Shown: one piece after another, positions 1-21,817 of the stretch | How the letters are laid out: each line of letters starts with the position of its first letter | How positions within the stretch are numbered: position 1 is the stretch's first letter | Assembly: GCA_022829145.1 (NCBI GenBank) | Contig: CM040743.1 | Coordinates: 32,444,841 to 32,508,840 of the forward strand | DNA length: 64,000 nucleotides | Direction: 5' to 3' | Source of the DNA: Albula goreensis | Lineage: Eukaryota > Chordata > Actinopteri > Albuliformes > Albulidae | Notes under the pieces: model-generated | Database searches by the model: none | Told to the model about the DNA's origin: nothing | The model's input: the letters and a program-made list of their open reading frames with translations, nothing else | Position numbers and translations under genes: made by a program

Positions 1-338
1 ATCCTTAAAGCTTGTGGTAAAATAGAGTGTTACATTGTACCATAATTTGACTTTTGGTTGGTGTACCAGCACTGCAGCCTACCACGGTTTAGTACAATCT
101 TAAAAACAATGCTAAACATGTTTAGAAAACCGCAAATCCACACAGGAGGTACCTAATGCTGCAACGGAGCATGGCTGAAGTGGGGTGTAAATTCACATCT
201 GTGCTTTCGCAATGAGCAGCACAATTACATTCGTTCTTTTGTTTATATTGTATTCCAGTATGAATACTTACATTCAATTGAAATAAAATATGATTCAATT
301 CAAAGGATTTATTCAATTCATTTTATTCCTACAACCAG

Positions 339-428
339 CCTCTTCTACCACCACCTCAACCACAACCACCACCTCCTCAGCAACAACAGTCAGAATGGCC
401 ACCCAGTCACCATTCAAAGAGAGGCCAG
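339..428 (+). CDS. hhla1: HHLA1-like exon: Thr/Ser-rich segment
   Basis: A 90-nt exon with acceptor ...CTACAACCAG and donor GTAAGC, phase 1 at both ends. It encodes 29 complete codons, about half of them Thr or Ser, so it is mucin-like and a likely O-glycosylation zone. The low-complexity (ACC)n content makes homology weak. The assignment rests on clean splice sites and in-phase joining to the exon at 3956. Confidence 0.6.
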
Positions 429-3400
429 GTAAGCTACAGGTGACATTTGGGATGGTGGAGGAGGAGGCACACCCTCTTAGCTCTCCATCTCATTATTAAG
501 GAGCTGTAAACATGGTGTAATATTCTTATTCAGACAGAAGAGGGCGCTGTGTGATAACTATACGTTCAGCACTTGGAGAGGACGTACCGTACGGTTTGAC
601 AGTAATGCTGTTATATTCTTCTGTAACAACCTCTTAACCTGCTGATGCAACTTTCCGGAACTACAGTAGTATTGCACAAGTTTTGGCACACACTGAGAGT
701 AGTCATTAAACTTTTAGCCTTCAGATGTTAAATTAAACATTATGTACTGGATTATGAGCGAAATTAAAAATGCATTGTCATCTTGAATTTAATTCAATGT
801 TTCAGTGGTCAAGGTAAAGTTTTTGATAGCCAGAATCCAGATAGTCCCGAAAAAATGAAATGTTGCAGATATTTACCACAAGTGTCTCACTTAGCTAGCT
901 GTCAATTTTACTCTTGATGAGTGAGTTTCTGAGTTTGCCCTATAAACTAGGCTTCAGTCTATGATGTCCAGGGTTGACAATCCATCAAAAAGAAAAAAGG
1001 AAGCACAGGTTATAGCAATGAGCTGGAGCAAAAGCCAATTCGTGATTTAATCAAGCTCAGAACAGAAGTCAGAAACCATGTCCAAAACATTGAACTCTTC
1101 CCCCTTTTTACATTGTATCCATAATTAAAAACATTGCCTTAAATTTTGTAATACATTACAACTACAGTGTTGAGGATACAAAATTCATCAACTCTATTGG
1201 AATCATGCCTTTCATTTCAATTAGGGAGAGAAAAAGGTGTAAATAATTAAACTCCACTGTTGTTGAAAAGCATTATAGTGATGGACGGTTATTCTTAGTC
1301 CAGTCTCCACACTTCCCCTACCGCAAATCTAACCCCATCTTTAGCATTTGATTTGCAGATGGTTCGAGGCTGAAATTCAATTGCAACCACAGGAAAGAGC
1401 AAGAAGGTGCAGAGTGATAGTAGCCATGGAAACGCTTATATCCTGAAAGCGCAGAGCTCCCACGGTGTAGGTCAGTAAAGGTTAAAAGCAAATTAAGTCT
1501 ATATATTTCTCTAAATCATTTTCTATGAGAAAAAAGGCATGCTGTCATTCAGGGCAGTCATATTCGTGTACACAAGAGTGAGCGTGAGGTTTTGACGGGT
1601 GAGGGGTCTCTTCGCAGCCCGAATGAAGCAACATTTAACCCCTCCCACTCATTTTAGGGACACACTCAATTTCGAAGTTTGGGAGAGATTATTTTTTCAG
1701 TCTGTTGAAAGAGGTGGGACTGTAATCTAACAGTCAAATCAAACTGATTCTATTTCAGAGCAATAGTGGAGTGATGATATCACAATAAACTATATGCATT
1801 GCCTGCAAATAATAGATTTTACCACAGCCAAGCACAAACGAATGACAAAGATATGATAAAGGAAAACCATGAAGTTATAAAAGAGGTAAGATAACCTCTG
1901 CAACTTGCATTCCACACTGCACATAAAATGTCTGTGTGCAGCTGTATATGACCAAAAACAGTATCTGTTATGGACTGAAAAACACTGAGAAAGATGTGAA
2001 TTCCCTGTGACAGAAAGCGTGGTCGATAAGCAACTGCAAGCCTGAAAAACGATTTCAGTTTTTCCATTTACACAGAAATCAGACAAATGGTTTTGCTATC
2101 AAATCAACAACTCAGACGCAGGCAAAAATCTCACATAATCTATATGAATTGTCTTGGGAATAAACATTTCTTTAGACACGCATTCCTGTCCCTTTTACTC
2201 TCAGTCTAACTTTACTGGATCTTGATGTTTCCGTAATTTGACTGCAGATATCTAATTGCATTAATATCTTTGTTTCAATAAAAGGGACTCGTAGTAAGTC
2301 TTATGTGATCAAGCAGTGGAATAATCTCTTCACCATCATTGAATCATTTTAATAAGTGGTTCTCACATACTTGGGAGCATATTGTATTGGTCTAACCAGA
2401 ACCTATATCTAGAGTGCATGTCTAAATCTGAGCTCTGTTTTGTCTGAAGACTATTTATAGCATAGACATGGATTTTACTGGTAAAAACAACTACCTCAAG
2501 GAAACCAGATACAGCCCTGGATACAGCATTAAAACTGCTGAAACATGTATTTTATAAATAAATATGAATATTCTCAAGAAATCAGTCTCAAAAGATGAAC
2601 TGTCATATTATCTCCTGACCTGCCCGCGCGTCTGGCTGGCTCATAATTGCCCCAAAATTAACTAATGTCAATCAGGAGTTACACCTTTTCCATTTTTGGT
2701 GAGGGTTTTATCATTGTAGCCTAATGCTCAAGGTCATTTTATACATTATAGGTTTTTTTATATAAAGCTAAAATGGATACATTATTGATGAGATCTTTTG
2801 TGTCCAAATAAAAATTAAACACAAATAATTCCCAAAACATTCAAAACCCTAACTTATTTGTAAATAAGGCAGTGCTTTAGCACAAGTGGGGTGTTTTTCA
2901 TGTGAAAATGCAGGCATTAGTCATCTGTCCTAGTGTATTATTGTGGATGGAGCAAAAGAGACCAACCTGCTTCTGTCCTGTGGTCACAAATACCCTGCAG
3001 CTACAATATATAACATCACCACTAGGTGGCAGCAGCATCTCATTGTTTCTCAAACAAGAACTATAAACATCTCAGATTTTAAGATTTTAAAACAGTAAAA
3101 TTCACCCATTAAAAAAACTACATTCTAATCAGCTCACTTGTTTTGGAGAACATGCATTTGATACCCCTGAAAATCTTAAAAGGTTATTTTTTACCTATGC
3201 ACAACGTTTTTTTTTCCTAGATGGTGGGCATATTGCCATGAGTCTGGTATCTTGTGAAGGCTATGAAAGTGAACAGTCTCTACAGGAGATGCGGTGTATG
3301 AGAGAAAAACTTTTCTAATTATAGATCTCTGACAGCACGTAGCTGGCAGCCTTCTGTTAATGCAGTAGAAGTGGTCTTAGAAGTGATCAATTAATTATCC

Positions 3401-6400
3401 AAAGAGCCACAGGATTTTTTTATGTCATACTTTTTAGTTAGATAATTGTAGCCATTCTGTTGCTAGGATTCAGATGCCAGAATATGTTACTCTGTTGCTG
3501 CTTTGCATTGTTCCAGTCTCCCTTCTTTCCACATTATTCTGCCATTTACTCTCCAAACTGATAGCATTGAGTGCTATGTTGACAGGTGTTTTACACATAC
3601 CTCAGACTAAATGATCCTGAACCTGAAGACCAGTATAATCCAAACCTGAATTCAATAACACCAGTGTAATTCTTTAAAAGAGATTATATCAATGCAAGTA
3701 TGCCAGTTTTTAAATTGTTTCATATAGCATTCTCTCAAGTGAGGGTCTTGTATTTTACAGTGTTATAGTGCAATAGAGCAATGGAAAAATGATTCCAGGG
3801 GACAAAAGGCATTCCATGCAAGCAAAAGGCATATCTACTCTATTCTATTCTACTCTATTCTATTCTGTTCTATTCTATTCAGATAAGATCTTGAAGTTTT
3901 TTTCTGAATATTGACTTAAATGATTCCTATTGAGCTTGTTTCTTCTTTTGACAAGGTTGTCCATGGAAGAGACCAGAGCAAATATACACCAGAGGGGAGA
4001 ACGAGGAGCTCGCAGCATTCCTGCCAACCACTACTGCCATAACCAGCACCAGCACCGCTACCACAGTCAGTGCTCACAAACTGCAGCCCTGCGTGCTGGA
4101 GCTCTGCAAGTTCTTCTCACAGTGCCTCTGCCGCCCCTACATCAAGGCCAAGACAAAGAGGCAGGAATGACGCCGAAGCGACCCGCACGCTCACTAGCCT
4201 TCACGCACACCAACCACCACAGCACTTCCGTGTCCTTTAAAACGCCATAACCCACAAGACTGTATGTTGGAACGGAAAGGTTTTCTCTCAGGCCAGAGCT
4301 AAGGGCAGGGCACTTTGCATTTCGCTTTGAACTGCCAGCTTAGACAAAGTTCAGGATAGAATGCACTTGTCACCACATGGAAACATGAAACGGAGAAAAA
4401 TCTCATGTAATTAATATGTAACTACCTAAATCCATATTGCAATTCATAACAGTGTATGTTTTCCCAATATTCTAAGCCATGAGATGATTAAACTTAATGT
4501 GTATTAAAATAGAAATAGCTGTATGGAACTGGTACTTCTTTTTGTTTGCTACAGGTACTGTTTAGATACCCATTCCTGGTATGTGAAGTACACCTCGGAA
4601 ATATGCAGGAGGGTTAAAAGAATCGCCTACTCCAAAAGTAAGTGATGAGCAATTAATTTAATCAAAGTCGGCCCATGGCAGTTGTAGTGTAAAGTTACTT
4701 GCTGTGTCTTTACCTGTTTGGAGTTAAACACAAAAAAGGATGAGTTTAACTAAATTGTTTCAGCTCTTCCTCCCAGGGAACAAGACAAAGAAAGAGACGA
4801 ACAGTGCACGTTGTCAGAAACAGTTGGACTGCTGTTGGATTAATCTGTGAAAACGTTAATGCTCTTGGCACCAATATCCATACTTCACTTCTTTATAGAC
4901 TTGAAAACGCACTTCATTTGAAAGTATTTTTTAGTTATTTTATAGTTACGGATATCAGCAAAAAAGGCAGTAGTTCTCCAACCTTTTAAAACCATGACAC
5001 CCCTTCATAGCATTTTTTTTCCAACCCAAGCCCTAAAAGTGGCTAATTTGAACTTTTTCTTTTGACAATCTTTGAACAAAGCATTTAATTGCGAATGCTC
5101 ACTTCATTTACCTTTTCTCAAAAAGTAAAATTTTAATTTACCCACTTTAGTAGGACACATGTGCTGCTTGCTTTTGAGAGTGGATTCCTAATATCGGGAG
5201 AGATTGAAGAGAGAGCAACTCCTACACCCTGTAGCTTTCTCTGTTAGCTTAGTCACCAAGTATCCTGAGATGAATAGAAAGATGCATAGACATTTATTAT
5301 TGTTTGTTATTGTATTTTCTAACTTTGATGTATAAAATATTTTTATGAGGTGAAAGGTTAGTAAATGGCCACAGCAGTATTAAAATGGAAATGAACAGAA
5401 ATAGTACGGGACCGGACTGGTCACTGCACTCCTGGATACCACGGCTCTCGTTTTGGGAACCACTGCCATAACATACTGAGTAAATAACTCATGTAATCTA
5501 ACCAGTCACGCTTAATGTCTCACATCAAAGCATAACAATTAGCTAAGGGTTACGTGACCTTTCCCGCCTCTATTTTCGCTATCAGACGCTAAAGTCATTG
5601 ATCCGAGGCAGATCTCATTAAAACCATCTGCAGATTTAGGAAACTAGCTCTTCAGCTCGGATGTTTTCATTACGGATGCTGTTAAGGAGGCACATTTTTT
5701 GTTGATTGGGCGAAAGGGCAGCTTACCTATGTAACACCTTTTGACCGGGTGTCGTTGAACAGGCCTAATTGGCTGTCGTGAGAGCCGGTACTCCATGAAA
5801 TGGACAGAGGATGTGTCCTGTGCTTGAATGAACTGGTCTGTCCTCCTCCCTCTCCTGCCTTTTTAACTTAAGCTCTGTGTCCTCAAGTCTCATCAGCATT
5901 TCCATGACACAAAGAACTACTTCTTAGCCTTTTATCTCTATCCTAAATCCTAGTGCACATAGTACCGCTCTTGAAATCCAGAGAGGAGTGGACTGAAATT
6001 GAACCCGACAAAGATTAAGATATTAGAGTCATACAGTATTTTCTGGCAATAGCACAGTTTTGAGATGTCACATGTCAGAATTTTCAAGTGCCATCTTAAA
6101 CTAGTTTTGAACTTTATGTAACACATTTTATTGAACATTATTTTAGCTGTATTGCCAGGTGTTTATAAGTGGAGTTTACTGTGGAAAAGAATTTTCCTAA
6201 TTCAATAATGCATTCAAATAATCACATAGAACCCTATGATCTTGAAATCTGTAAATTCTGAGCGGATTGTGACAGAATCACAAGGAATGGTTCAAATGTC
6301 TTCATCACTAACAGCTTGTTATAGCTCTGCCTGTTCTTGGTTTCACGATAGCTTATTCTCTAATCATTAACCCAAATACTATCCACATTTTCAGTGAGGG

Positions 6401-8295
6401 TTTTACCACTTCTAGATGGTAGAACGATTTCGGAGTTTTACCTTGACACCGACTGGTCTTTGGTATTGACCAGTGAACTGAGAAAGGCCTGAACGCAGCA
6501 TGCACTGCAACAAAAGTCTATCCTCTATGCTACAAAGGCTGTTTCTAAATGTCTACTCTTTGAATTCACAGTGGGCTAAACAAATCAACCATCAGACCTC
6601 AATAAAACGTTCAACTCTCTTCCACCAATGCTGCTGCTCTAACCTAGTGCCGCTAGCATTGTCTCTCCAAGTGAATACCTTTAAAGCGAACAACTGCTTC
6701 TTGGTGATGCATTACTATACATATATTGTTACATGTGTGACATTGTCGCAGCTCCAGTGGCGCAATCGGTTAGCGCGCGGTACTTATATGACAGTGCACT
6801 GCAGAGCAATGCCGAGGTTGTGAGTTCAAGCCTCACCTGGAGCACTTTCTTTAGAGATATATTTGTCCAGCTGTTTACCAATGTTATGACTTATGGAGCC
6901 GGCCTGTAGTCTTATGGCTAAGGTACATGATTGTGATCCTTGAGTTTGGTGGTTCTAGCCACAGCAAGAACACCATTGCTGTTCGGCCCTTGAGCAACAG
7001 CCCCGACCCCACATTGTTCCCAGGGGGGATCAGCCCTTGGCTAGCCCAATCAACTGTAAGTTGCCTTTGATGAAAAGCATCAGATGAGCGACTGTAATAA
7101 TTATACATTACTGCACATATGCCATTTGGTGTGAGCAGTTTTTAATAGTTTGAAATTCTGGAAATGGAGCAGGACTCATAAAAAATGAGCATCCTAATAC
7201 AACCTCAATCATATCTTCTCACAGCAGCCATTACTCTGTCTTGTGAGCACCTGACACATCGCACAAAAGGTGTCAAGGTGACATATAATTGCAGAATGCA
7301 TGCACTGAATTTCAATAGAAATCAGAGCAAACTGAGAGTCGTAATAAGACTGCTGTTTTGCTTGAAATGGCCTCAGCTAATACTGTCTAGTACTGCAAGC
7401 CTTTACTCACTTCCTTCATGTTAATTAATTTCTCTCTTCACTTCTTATGACTGTGTTGAATGTTCTTCCCTTCATTATTGATAATTAACTGTCCTTTTCT
7501 CCCTCTTGGCTGCTGTTTTAATCACCTGTTAGTGGACCTCTCTTTTAATGGAGAGCAGCGCTGAAATAAAACTGGGAGGAAATTGGCTGTGTGTCACATG
7601 GCTGGGTGTTTAGAGTCCCAGCCGTATCAATACCATTTATTTCAAGACAACCACACTGGCAAGGCAAGGATTTGCAAGTTAACATCTACAGGTTCCTCAC
7701 TCTCTAGTTCACTCCACTAGCCTGCATTTAACCTGAGTACATGTTGACTTTGTGTTCCTCAAATGGCACAGGAAACATACTATTGGTGTTGCATCTGCAG
7801 TTTGGAAAAAGGAATGGCTGATTGATTTCAATCATAAGATTCATGTGTGTTCCCGTCCTATTATATTGATGCTGGGAAGTCACTTCATAAGGCTGATGGA
7901 ATAGCAGTTGAACCCTGGGGAAAATAGAAGGGGGAGGAACTGAAAATGGCTAAAAATAGACTGATTAAAACTCAAATTTGGGTTTCAGAAAGGAGGTTTT
8001 ACAGGATACATGAAATAAAAACACTGAACTCGACTATTATAATCTCTCCATTCACATTTTATGAATATATGGACTTTTGAAGTTGAAAACGTGTGCCTAT
8101 CTTACAATTTTCTTTTCATTATTGAGCCTTGTACTCAGAGTGAGTTTCTGCTTTAATCGATATAAACTACATGATGAATTTTGTTGCAAAAAAAAAAAAA
8201 TCTAAGTCTTAATGCCTCGTTATATTTTTTCTGTTCTGTTCCTCCATCCAGACCTAAAACAGAAGTGCCTGGCCCGGATGTGCACCAAACCATGA
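339..8295 (+). CDS. hhla1: HHLA1-like protein, 3' part (4 coding exons, 5' end outside window)
   Basis: Coding exons are 339-428, 3956-4160, 4555-4637 and 8252-8295 (stop TGA 8293-8295), and they join without a frame break. The first ends in phase 1 (CCA G) and the second opens GT TGT; the third ends AAA A and the last opens AC CTA. The product shows a Thr/Ser-rich stretch (TTTSTTTTTSSATT), then KLQPCVLELCKFFSQCLC, YCLDTHSWYVKYTSEIC and a final NLKQKCLARMCTKP. This resembles the C-terminus of vertebrate HHLA1 as I remember it (a Cys-rich block, a 'YSW...VKRV' segment and an ending like LKQKCLENIC). HHLA1 is a poorly characterised, probably secreted protein; its function is unknown. The identity is supported by its position just upstream of OC90 on the same strand, as in mammals. 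The second intron seems to use a GC donor at 4161. Upstream exons, including the signal peptide, are not in the window, and further exons between 429 and 3955 cannot be excluded. Confidence 0.75.
3019..3035 (+). promoter_or_regulatory. Candidate CTCF-binding site
   Basis: CCACTAGGTGGCAGCAG is a near-perfect match to the vertebrate CTCF core consensus CCASYAGRKGGCRS. It lies in an HHLA1-like intron. Occupancy is inferred from the motif only. Confidence 0.5.
3834..3881. repeat. (TATTC)n pentanucleotide microsatellite
   Basis: About nine imperfect copies of TATTC/TACTC/TGTTC in tandem, 75 bp upstream of the acceptor of the HHLA1-like exon at 3956, where it adds to the pyrimidine richness of the intron end. 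Confidence 0.9.
3956..4160 (+). CDS. hhla1: HHLA1-like exon with Cys-rich block; probable GC splice donor
   Basis: The acceptor is a pyrimidine-rich tract ending ACAAG. The frame runs CPWKRPEQIYTRGENEELAAF, then a Thr/Ser run, then LQPCVLELCKFFSQCLC. In this frame a TGA stop lies at 4166-4168 and no usable GT donor follows the CLC motif. A GC dinucleotide at 4161 (AAAGAG/GCAGGA) would end the exon in phase 2 and join exactly to the exon at 4555, giving ...KTKRYCLDTHSW. The weaker alternative is a GT donor inside the exon (TCACA/GTGCCT), which also has phase 2 but removes the CLC motif. Confidence 0.65.
6751..6844 (+). tRNA. tRNA-Ile (anticodon UAU) with a 20-nt intron
   Basis: The acceptor arms GCTCCAG (6751-6757) and CTGGAGC (6837-6843) pair perfectly, with A as discriminator at 6844. 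The D arm is GCGC/GCGC. The anticodon stem CGGTA/TGCCG encloses the loop CTTATA-A, giving anticodon TAT at 6785-6787. The intron is 6789-6808, inserted one base 3' of the anticodon, the position canonical for eukaryotic nuclear tRNA introns. The T arm carries GTTCAAGCC (B box) and the D arm holds the A box. Vertebrate tRNA-Ile(UAU) genes are known to carry introns. It decodes the rare AUA codon. No TTTT run follows immediately; only TTTCTTT is present, a weak Pol III terminator. It lies inside the last HHLA1-like intron in the same orientation. Confidence 0.97.
6890..7112 (+). mobile_element. tRNA-derived SINE, plus orientation
   Basis: The head has A-box-like TAGTCTTATGGCTAAGG and B-box-like GGTTCTAGCC. 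The 3' part ends TTTGATGAAAAGCATCAGATGAGCGAC, a diverged form of the tail shared by many teleost SINEs (GGATAAAAGCGTCTGCTAAATG). It starts only about 45 bp after the tRNA-Ile gene. The family was not determined. Confidence 0.65.
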
Positions 8296-8554
8296 TTCAT
8301 GCCTCAGACCAATGTTCCAGAGTTTCCGAAACGCTCCCGTGGTTCGGCAGATGTCTGTGTTCACCGTTTGCCTTCATAAGAATTCCATTCTCATCCATCT
8401 CCTCATTGCAAATGGCTCTTTCTCTCTCAGCATTGGGTTGCATGCAAAAACAAAGTGTGTTGGGTGTTGGTGGACACATGCCTTAGGACTGGGAATATAT
8501 CTTTAGGAATACAATAATTAAATAGCAAAAAAAGAAAAAATAATAATATAATAC

Positions 8555-8560
8555 AATAAA
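8555..8560 (+). terminator. Candidate poly(A) signal for the HHLA1-like gene
   Basis: AATAAA 260 bp downstream of the stop at 8295. An ATTAAA variant lies at 8517-8522. The (AT)n tract at 8570-8609 follows at once. Confidence 0.4.
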
Positions 8561-8567
8561 CAAATGT

Positions 8568-8569
<2 letters not shown>

Positions 8570-8609
<40 letters not shown>
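8570..8609. repeat. (AT)n microsatellite
   Basis: About 19 uninterrupted AT dinucleotides just downstream of the HHLA1-like stop and candidate poly(A) signal. Confidence 0.95.
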
Positions 8610-8610
<1 letters not shown>

Positions 8611-10020
8611 CATATACACCATATAGCCATACAATCACAGAGTATAAAAGTTAGTGGGTTCAACAATAAGATTTTGCACCCATGAAAGATTCATGCGACA
8701 CTTACTTGGTACTGGGGACTTAATGGTTTAAATTTAGAGGCATTGAAGAGAAGGGAAAAAACAGTATGTACCCTGCTGGTTTATAGCTTTGGCAGTGATG
8801 CAGAAACCTCACTCCACAAAATGTTTTTTCACCTAAAAAACAAGTAATCCTGGCTTTCCTCAGACCCGTCACTTTTCCATCCTACCCACCCACTGGAATT
8901 TGGGCTGCGCTGGATACTTCATTTACTTGTCTCTGTTTTTCTATGGATAAAAAAACACTTTCTCTGGTGTTGATACTTTTCAGTCAAAGACCATAATTAC
9001 ATACAGAATATAAGTACAGATATATGTTAGTATTTTATTACTTTCTTCAAAGTATATCCCAGGCTGACATGAAACAAAATATAGACAATATAGACTGTAT
9101 GGCAATGTATGATGTATAAAATATTTAAACAATTTTGTATATATTCTCTGCCTGATATGTTGTATATATGTGCCATGAACCCAGAGTTAACGCAGATATT
9201 TGTGGTGATCTTTGTCCAGTAAAGAAGATTTTTTTATTCATCAAATTCCAACTTTACAATCACAAATCATGCTTTATATATTTTACTGTGTCAGTGTTTC
9301 CCTTTTACATTTTACAATTGAGTCCAAAGGACGATGCTTTGTAAGACCATTCAACAGTCCACAACCATCGCAGAGTAAAGGATATTTTTAAAAAGACAGA
9401 TCAAATCATTGATTGTGTTATGCCATATGTGTCATATGCCATTCGGTGAACACCATGCCATCAACAGACCCTCGGAAAGCACTGGTTGCCATGACGAGCT
9501 TCGGGAATAGGTCACGCTGTGCACCTGCTGCAGACAAAGCAGAATTCTTTGGACGCACCCCCCCTTGTTCTGTATATTGGGAGTGAAACAGCGGCCTTGC
9601 TTCATTGAGGGTACATTGTCTTGGGGGGAAACCGCTTCAGGATACGAGGACAGGACAAGGTTAAACCACAGATCCCGACCTGAGGGTCTACGGTTCCGTG
9701 CCCTGCTTTGTTGCTTGAAATGGTGTCGGTTACAGAGGAGGGGAGCGCTCGTCTCTTGTCCGAGCAACAGTGTGAGGAAACAGTTGTTCCTCTGAGAACC
9801 GATAGTTACTGCGGTCAGCAGTGCATGAACCACGGCCCCTCTCTCATCCGCCCTTGAATACCAGGGCCTGTTAGCAACCCTTAAAGCCTTACTTCCACAG
9901 CAGGGGCATCCGAAGAGGCTTTTAAATATTGATACCTTCTGACATCTATTGCCTCTTTGTTGACCCTGCTGCTGGAGGTCTTTGATGACATGTCTCGTGC
10001 TGTCACATGGCTTCAAACCC
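8610..10020. other. HHLA1-OC90 intergenic region with a 204-codon antisense open frame
   Basis: There is no recognised gene. A minus-strand open frame of 204 codons spans 9432-10046; its translation shows no domain I recognise, and the stretch is locally less AT-rich, which lengthens chance frames. It ends next to the candidate OC90 promoter. Confidence 0.5.
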
Positions 10021-10025
10021 TGTGT

Positions 10026-10100
10026 TATAAAGCCTTCGGATGACAAAGCGTATCAGAACTTATGAGTTATGGTGGACACGTGGATTTGCATTCCTGAAAG
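10026..10100 (+). promoter_or_regulatory. Candidate OC90 core promoter and 5' UTR exon
   Basis: A TATAAAG box at 10026-10032 is followed about 70 bp later by a consensus splice donor (GAAAG/GTAAGT, exon end 10100). Transcription starting about 30 bp after the box would give a 5' UTR exon of roughly 45 nt, spliced to the first coding exon at 11259. This is inferred from spacing and motif quality only. A CpG-rich patch at 10620-10790 is an alternative start region. Confidence 0.35.
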
Positions 10101-11264
10101 GTAAGTTTGATTTGATCTATCAAATATGCAAAATGCAAATGAGTCAAAATGTAGACTGATGTTTCCATCAAAGGTTAATTTATAATGAAGATGACCTTGT
10201 GCCCTCTGTTAAAATGTCAAGATAAATTGTGCACATAATTAATTAGATGCTTCCAGTAAAGCGTGTTGAATGGTAAATCCTTACCTATTTTTCACTTTGA
10301 AATTTTTCTCCATTTTATGTGATTTTTTTGTTTTGGTTGCCTTACTTATATTGGCACAATGATTACATTGCCTTCACAATGGCAGGCTTGAAATTACCAG
10401 TTGGTGCCAACACCAGTTACTGGTGTACCTTGCAGAATGACAGTATGGGACATCTTAAGTAAGACATTTGGAACGTTAAAAATGCCAGCTATTTGACAAA
10501 GGTAGTTAGTTTGCAAGGGTCCATTTGATAGGTCGGATTTACCATCAGCCATTCCTTAGGGTGAGAACATCACACGCCCTTGTTTTTTAACATTACTTGA
10601 AGAGAAAGGCTTAAATAAATGGCGACGGTAAAATTGATTCAGTCTGGAGCATGGCTTTGGTCTCCCACGCGCCTTGCGGAATCAGAGGTGCCCTCTGCGC
10701 GTGAGCGGGAGGACAGTGGGCGCGCTCATTCTTTCCTGCCCCTGTGGGCAACGTGCAAGACGGGAAGGCGCACGTTAACAGCCAGGATGAAAGCAATGAA
10801 AGCAGATTCCCAAGAATGTTGAGCTGAAAAAATAAATTAGCAAAAGTTAAATTACGTGTTTAAACAGAAAGACATAAAACAATAATGATCGCCACCATCA
10901 TCATTTATTTTCTCCATCAATGTGATAAATGATCTCACATTTAAAACAGATTATCATATTCCTGTTCATTAAAATAACAATAACAAATAAATCGTAGTTT
11001 ATTGCAGAGTAACACATCACTATGCTACTAATAATTAAGCGATTTGGTGTGCAGTCGCATTCCCCCGACTTTCTCAAAAATAAAGCAACTCAAAACGTTT
11101 CACCGTCTGTAACGTAGCTTTGAAAATAAAAAAATAACTTTATAAAACTGGGATATTGGTACGACATAATTCTAAAACTTATGTGTATCATCAGTTTACA
11201 GTTTTATGTTTCATTTAATTGAGCTGTGTTTTATGTTTTCTTCCCCCGTCTTCTGTAGAAAACC

Positions 11265-21443
<10,179 letters not shown>

Positions 21444-21811
21444 GGAGCTAAGAGTGTGGCCACTGGAAGATTTGAACCTGGAGTTTGACTTGAAACTGAA
21501 CCCTGTCTTCTCTCTCTCACTATATGGAAGCAGGGACTTTTAGTGCCTGCATAAACTCCCTCAATAATCCAGAAGGGCTACTACTTTGGTATTTCAGGTC
21601 AATAGTTCAACCAGGTCATATTTCTATATAAATGTAACTATGAAGTGTATATTTGAAATACATATAAACACACACATATGCACTCTGAGCTTGCCAAAAC
21701 CATTATGATACCCTGCCTAATAGATATTTTAACATTTAAAACCAAACTGTTATTCAAAGCACATTTTATATGATATGTTCACTTCATCCTTGTGCATTGA
21801 TGCTATTTTTC

Positions 21812-21817
21812 ATTAAA
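21812..21817 (+). terminator. Candidate OC90 poly(A) signal
   Basis: ATTAAA 370 bp after the OC90 stop. AATAAA words also occur near 22112 and 22190, so the true 3' end is undetermined. Confidence 0.35.

Larger units (their letters stand above)
429..3955 (+). other. HHLA1-like intron, mostly without recognised features
   Basis: AT-rich sequence with no convincing further exon. It contains a strong CTCF-like word at 3019-3035, a weaker one at 535-549, and a (TATTC)n microsatellite at 3834-3881. Open frames here are short and uninformative. Bases 1-338 are likewise featureless and probably intronic. Confidence 0.5.
4638..8251 (+). other. Last HHLA1-like intron
   Basis: A 3.6-kb intron holding the tRNA-Ile gene and a SINE. 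The stretch 5560-5720 is richer in CpG than its surroundings. The stretch 7420-7620 is rich in TAATTA-type homeodomain words. Both are only possible regulatory elements. No coding exon was recognised other than those listed. Confidence 0.5.

Noticed and set aside
3225-3319. Possible extra HHLA1 exon (acceptor TTTTTTTTCCTAG, in-phase frame starting DGGHIAMSLVSCEGYES)
   Set aside because: The frame is compatible with the exon at 339, but there is no good donor before the stop and I recall no such sequence in HHLA1.
4777-4842. Candidate last HHLA1 exon after acceptor CTTCCTCCCAG
   Set aside because: Its in-phase translation (RNKTKKETNSARC...) does not resemble the HHLA1 C-terminus, whereas the exon at 8252 does.
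8296-11258. Search for a retroviral LTR like the HERV-H element linked to human HHLA1
   Set aside because: No LTR-like ends, primer-binding site or retroviral protein motifs were seen; the human element is primate-specific.
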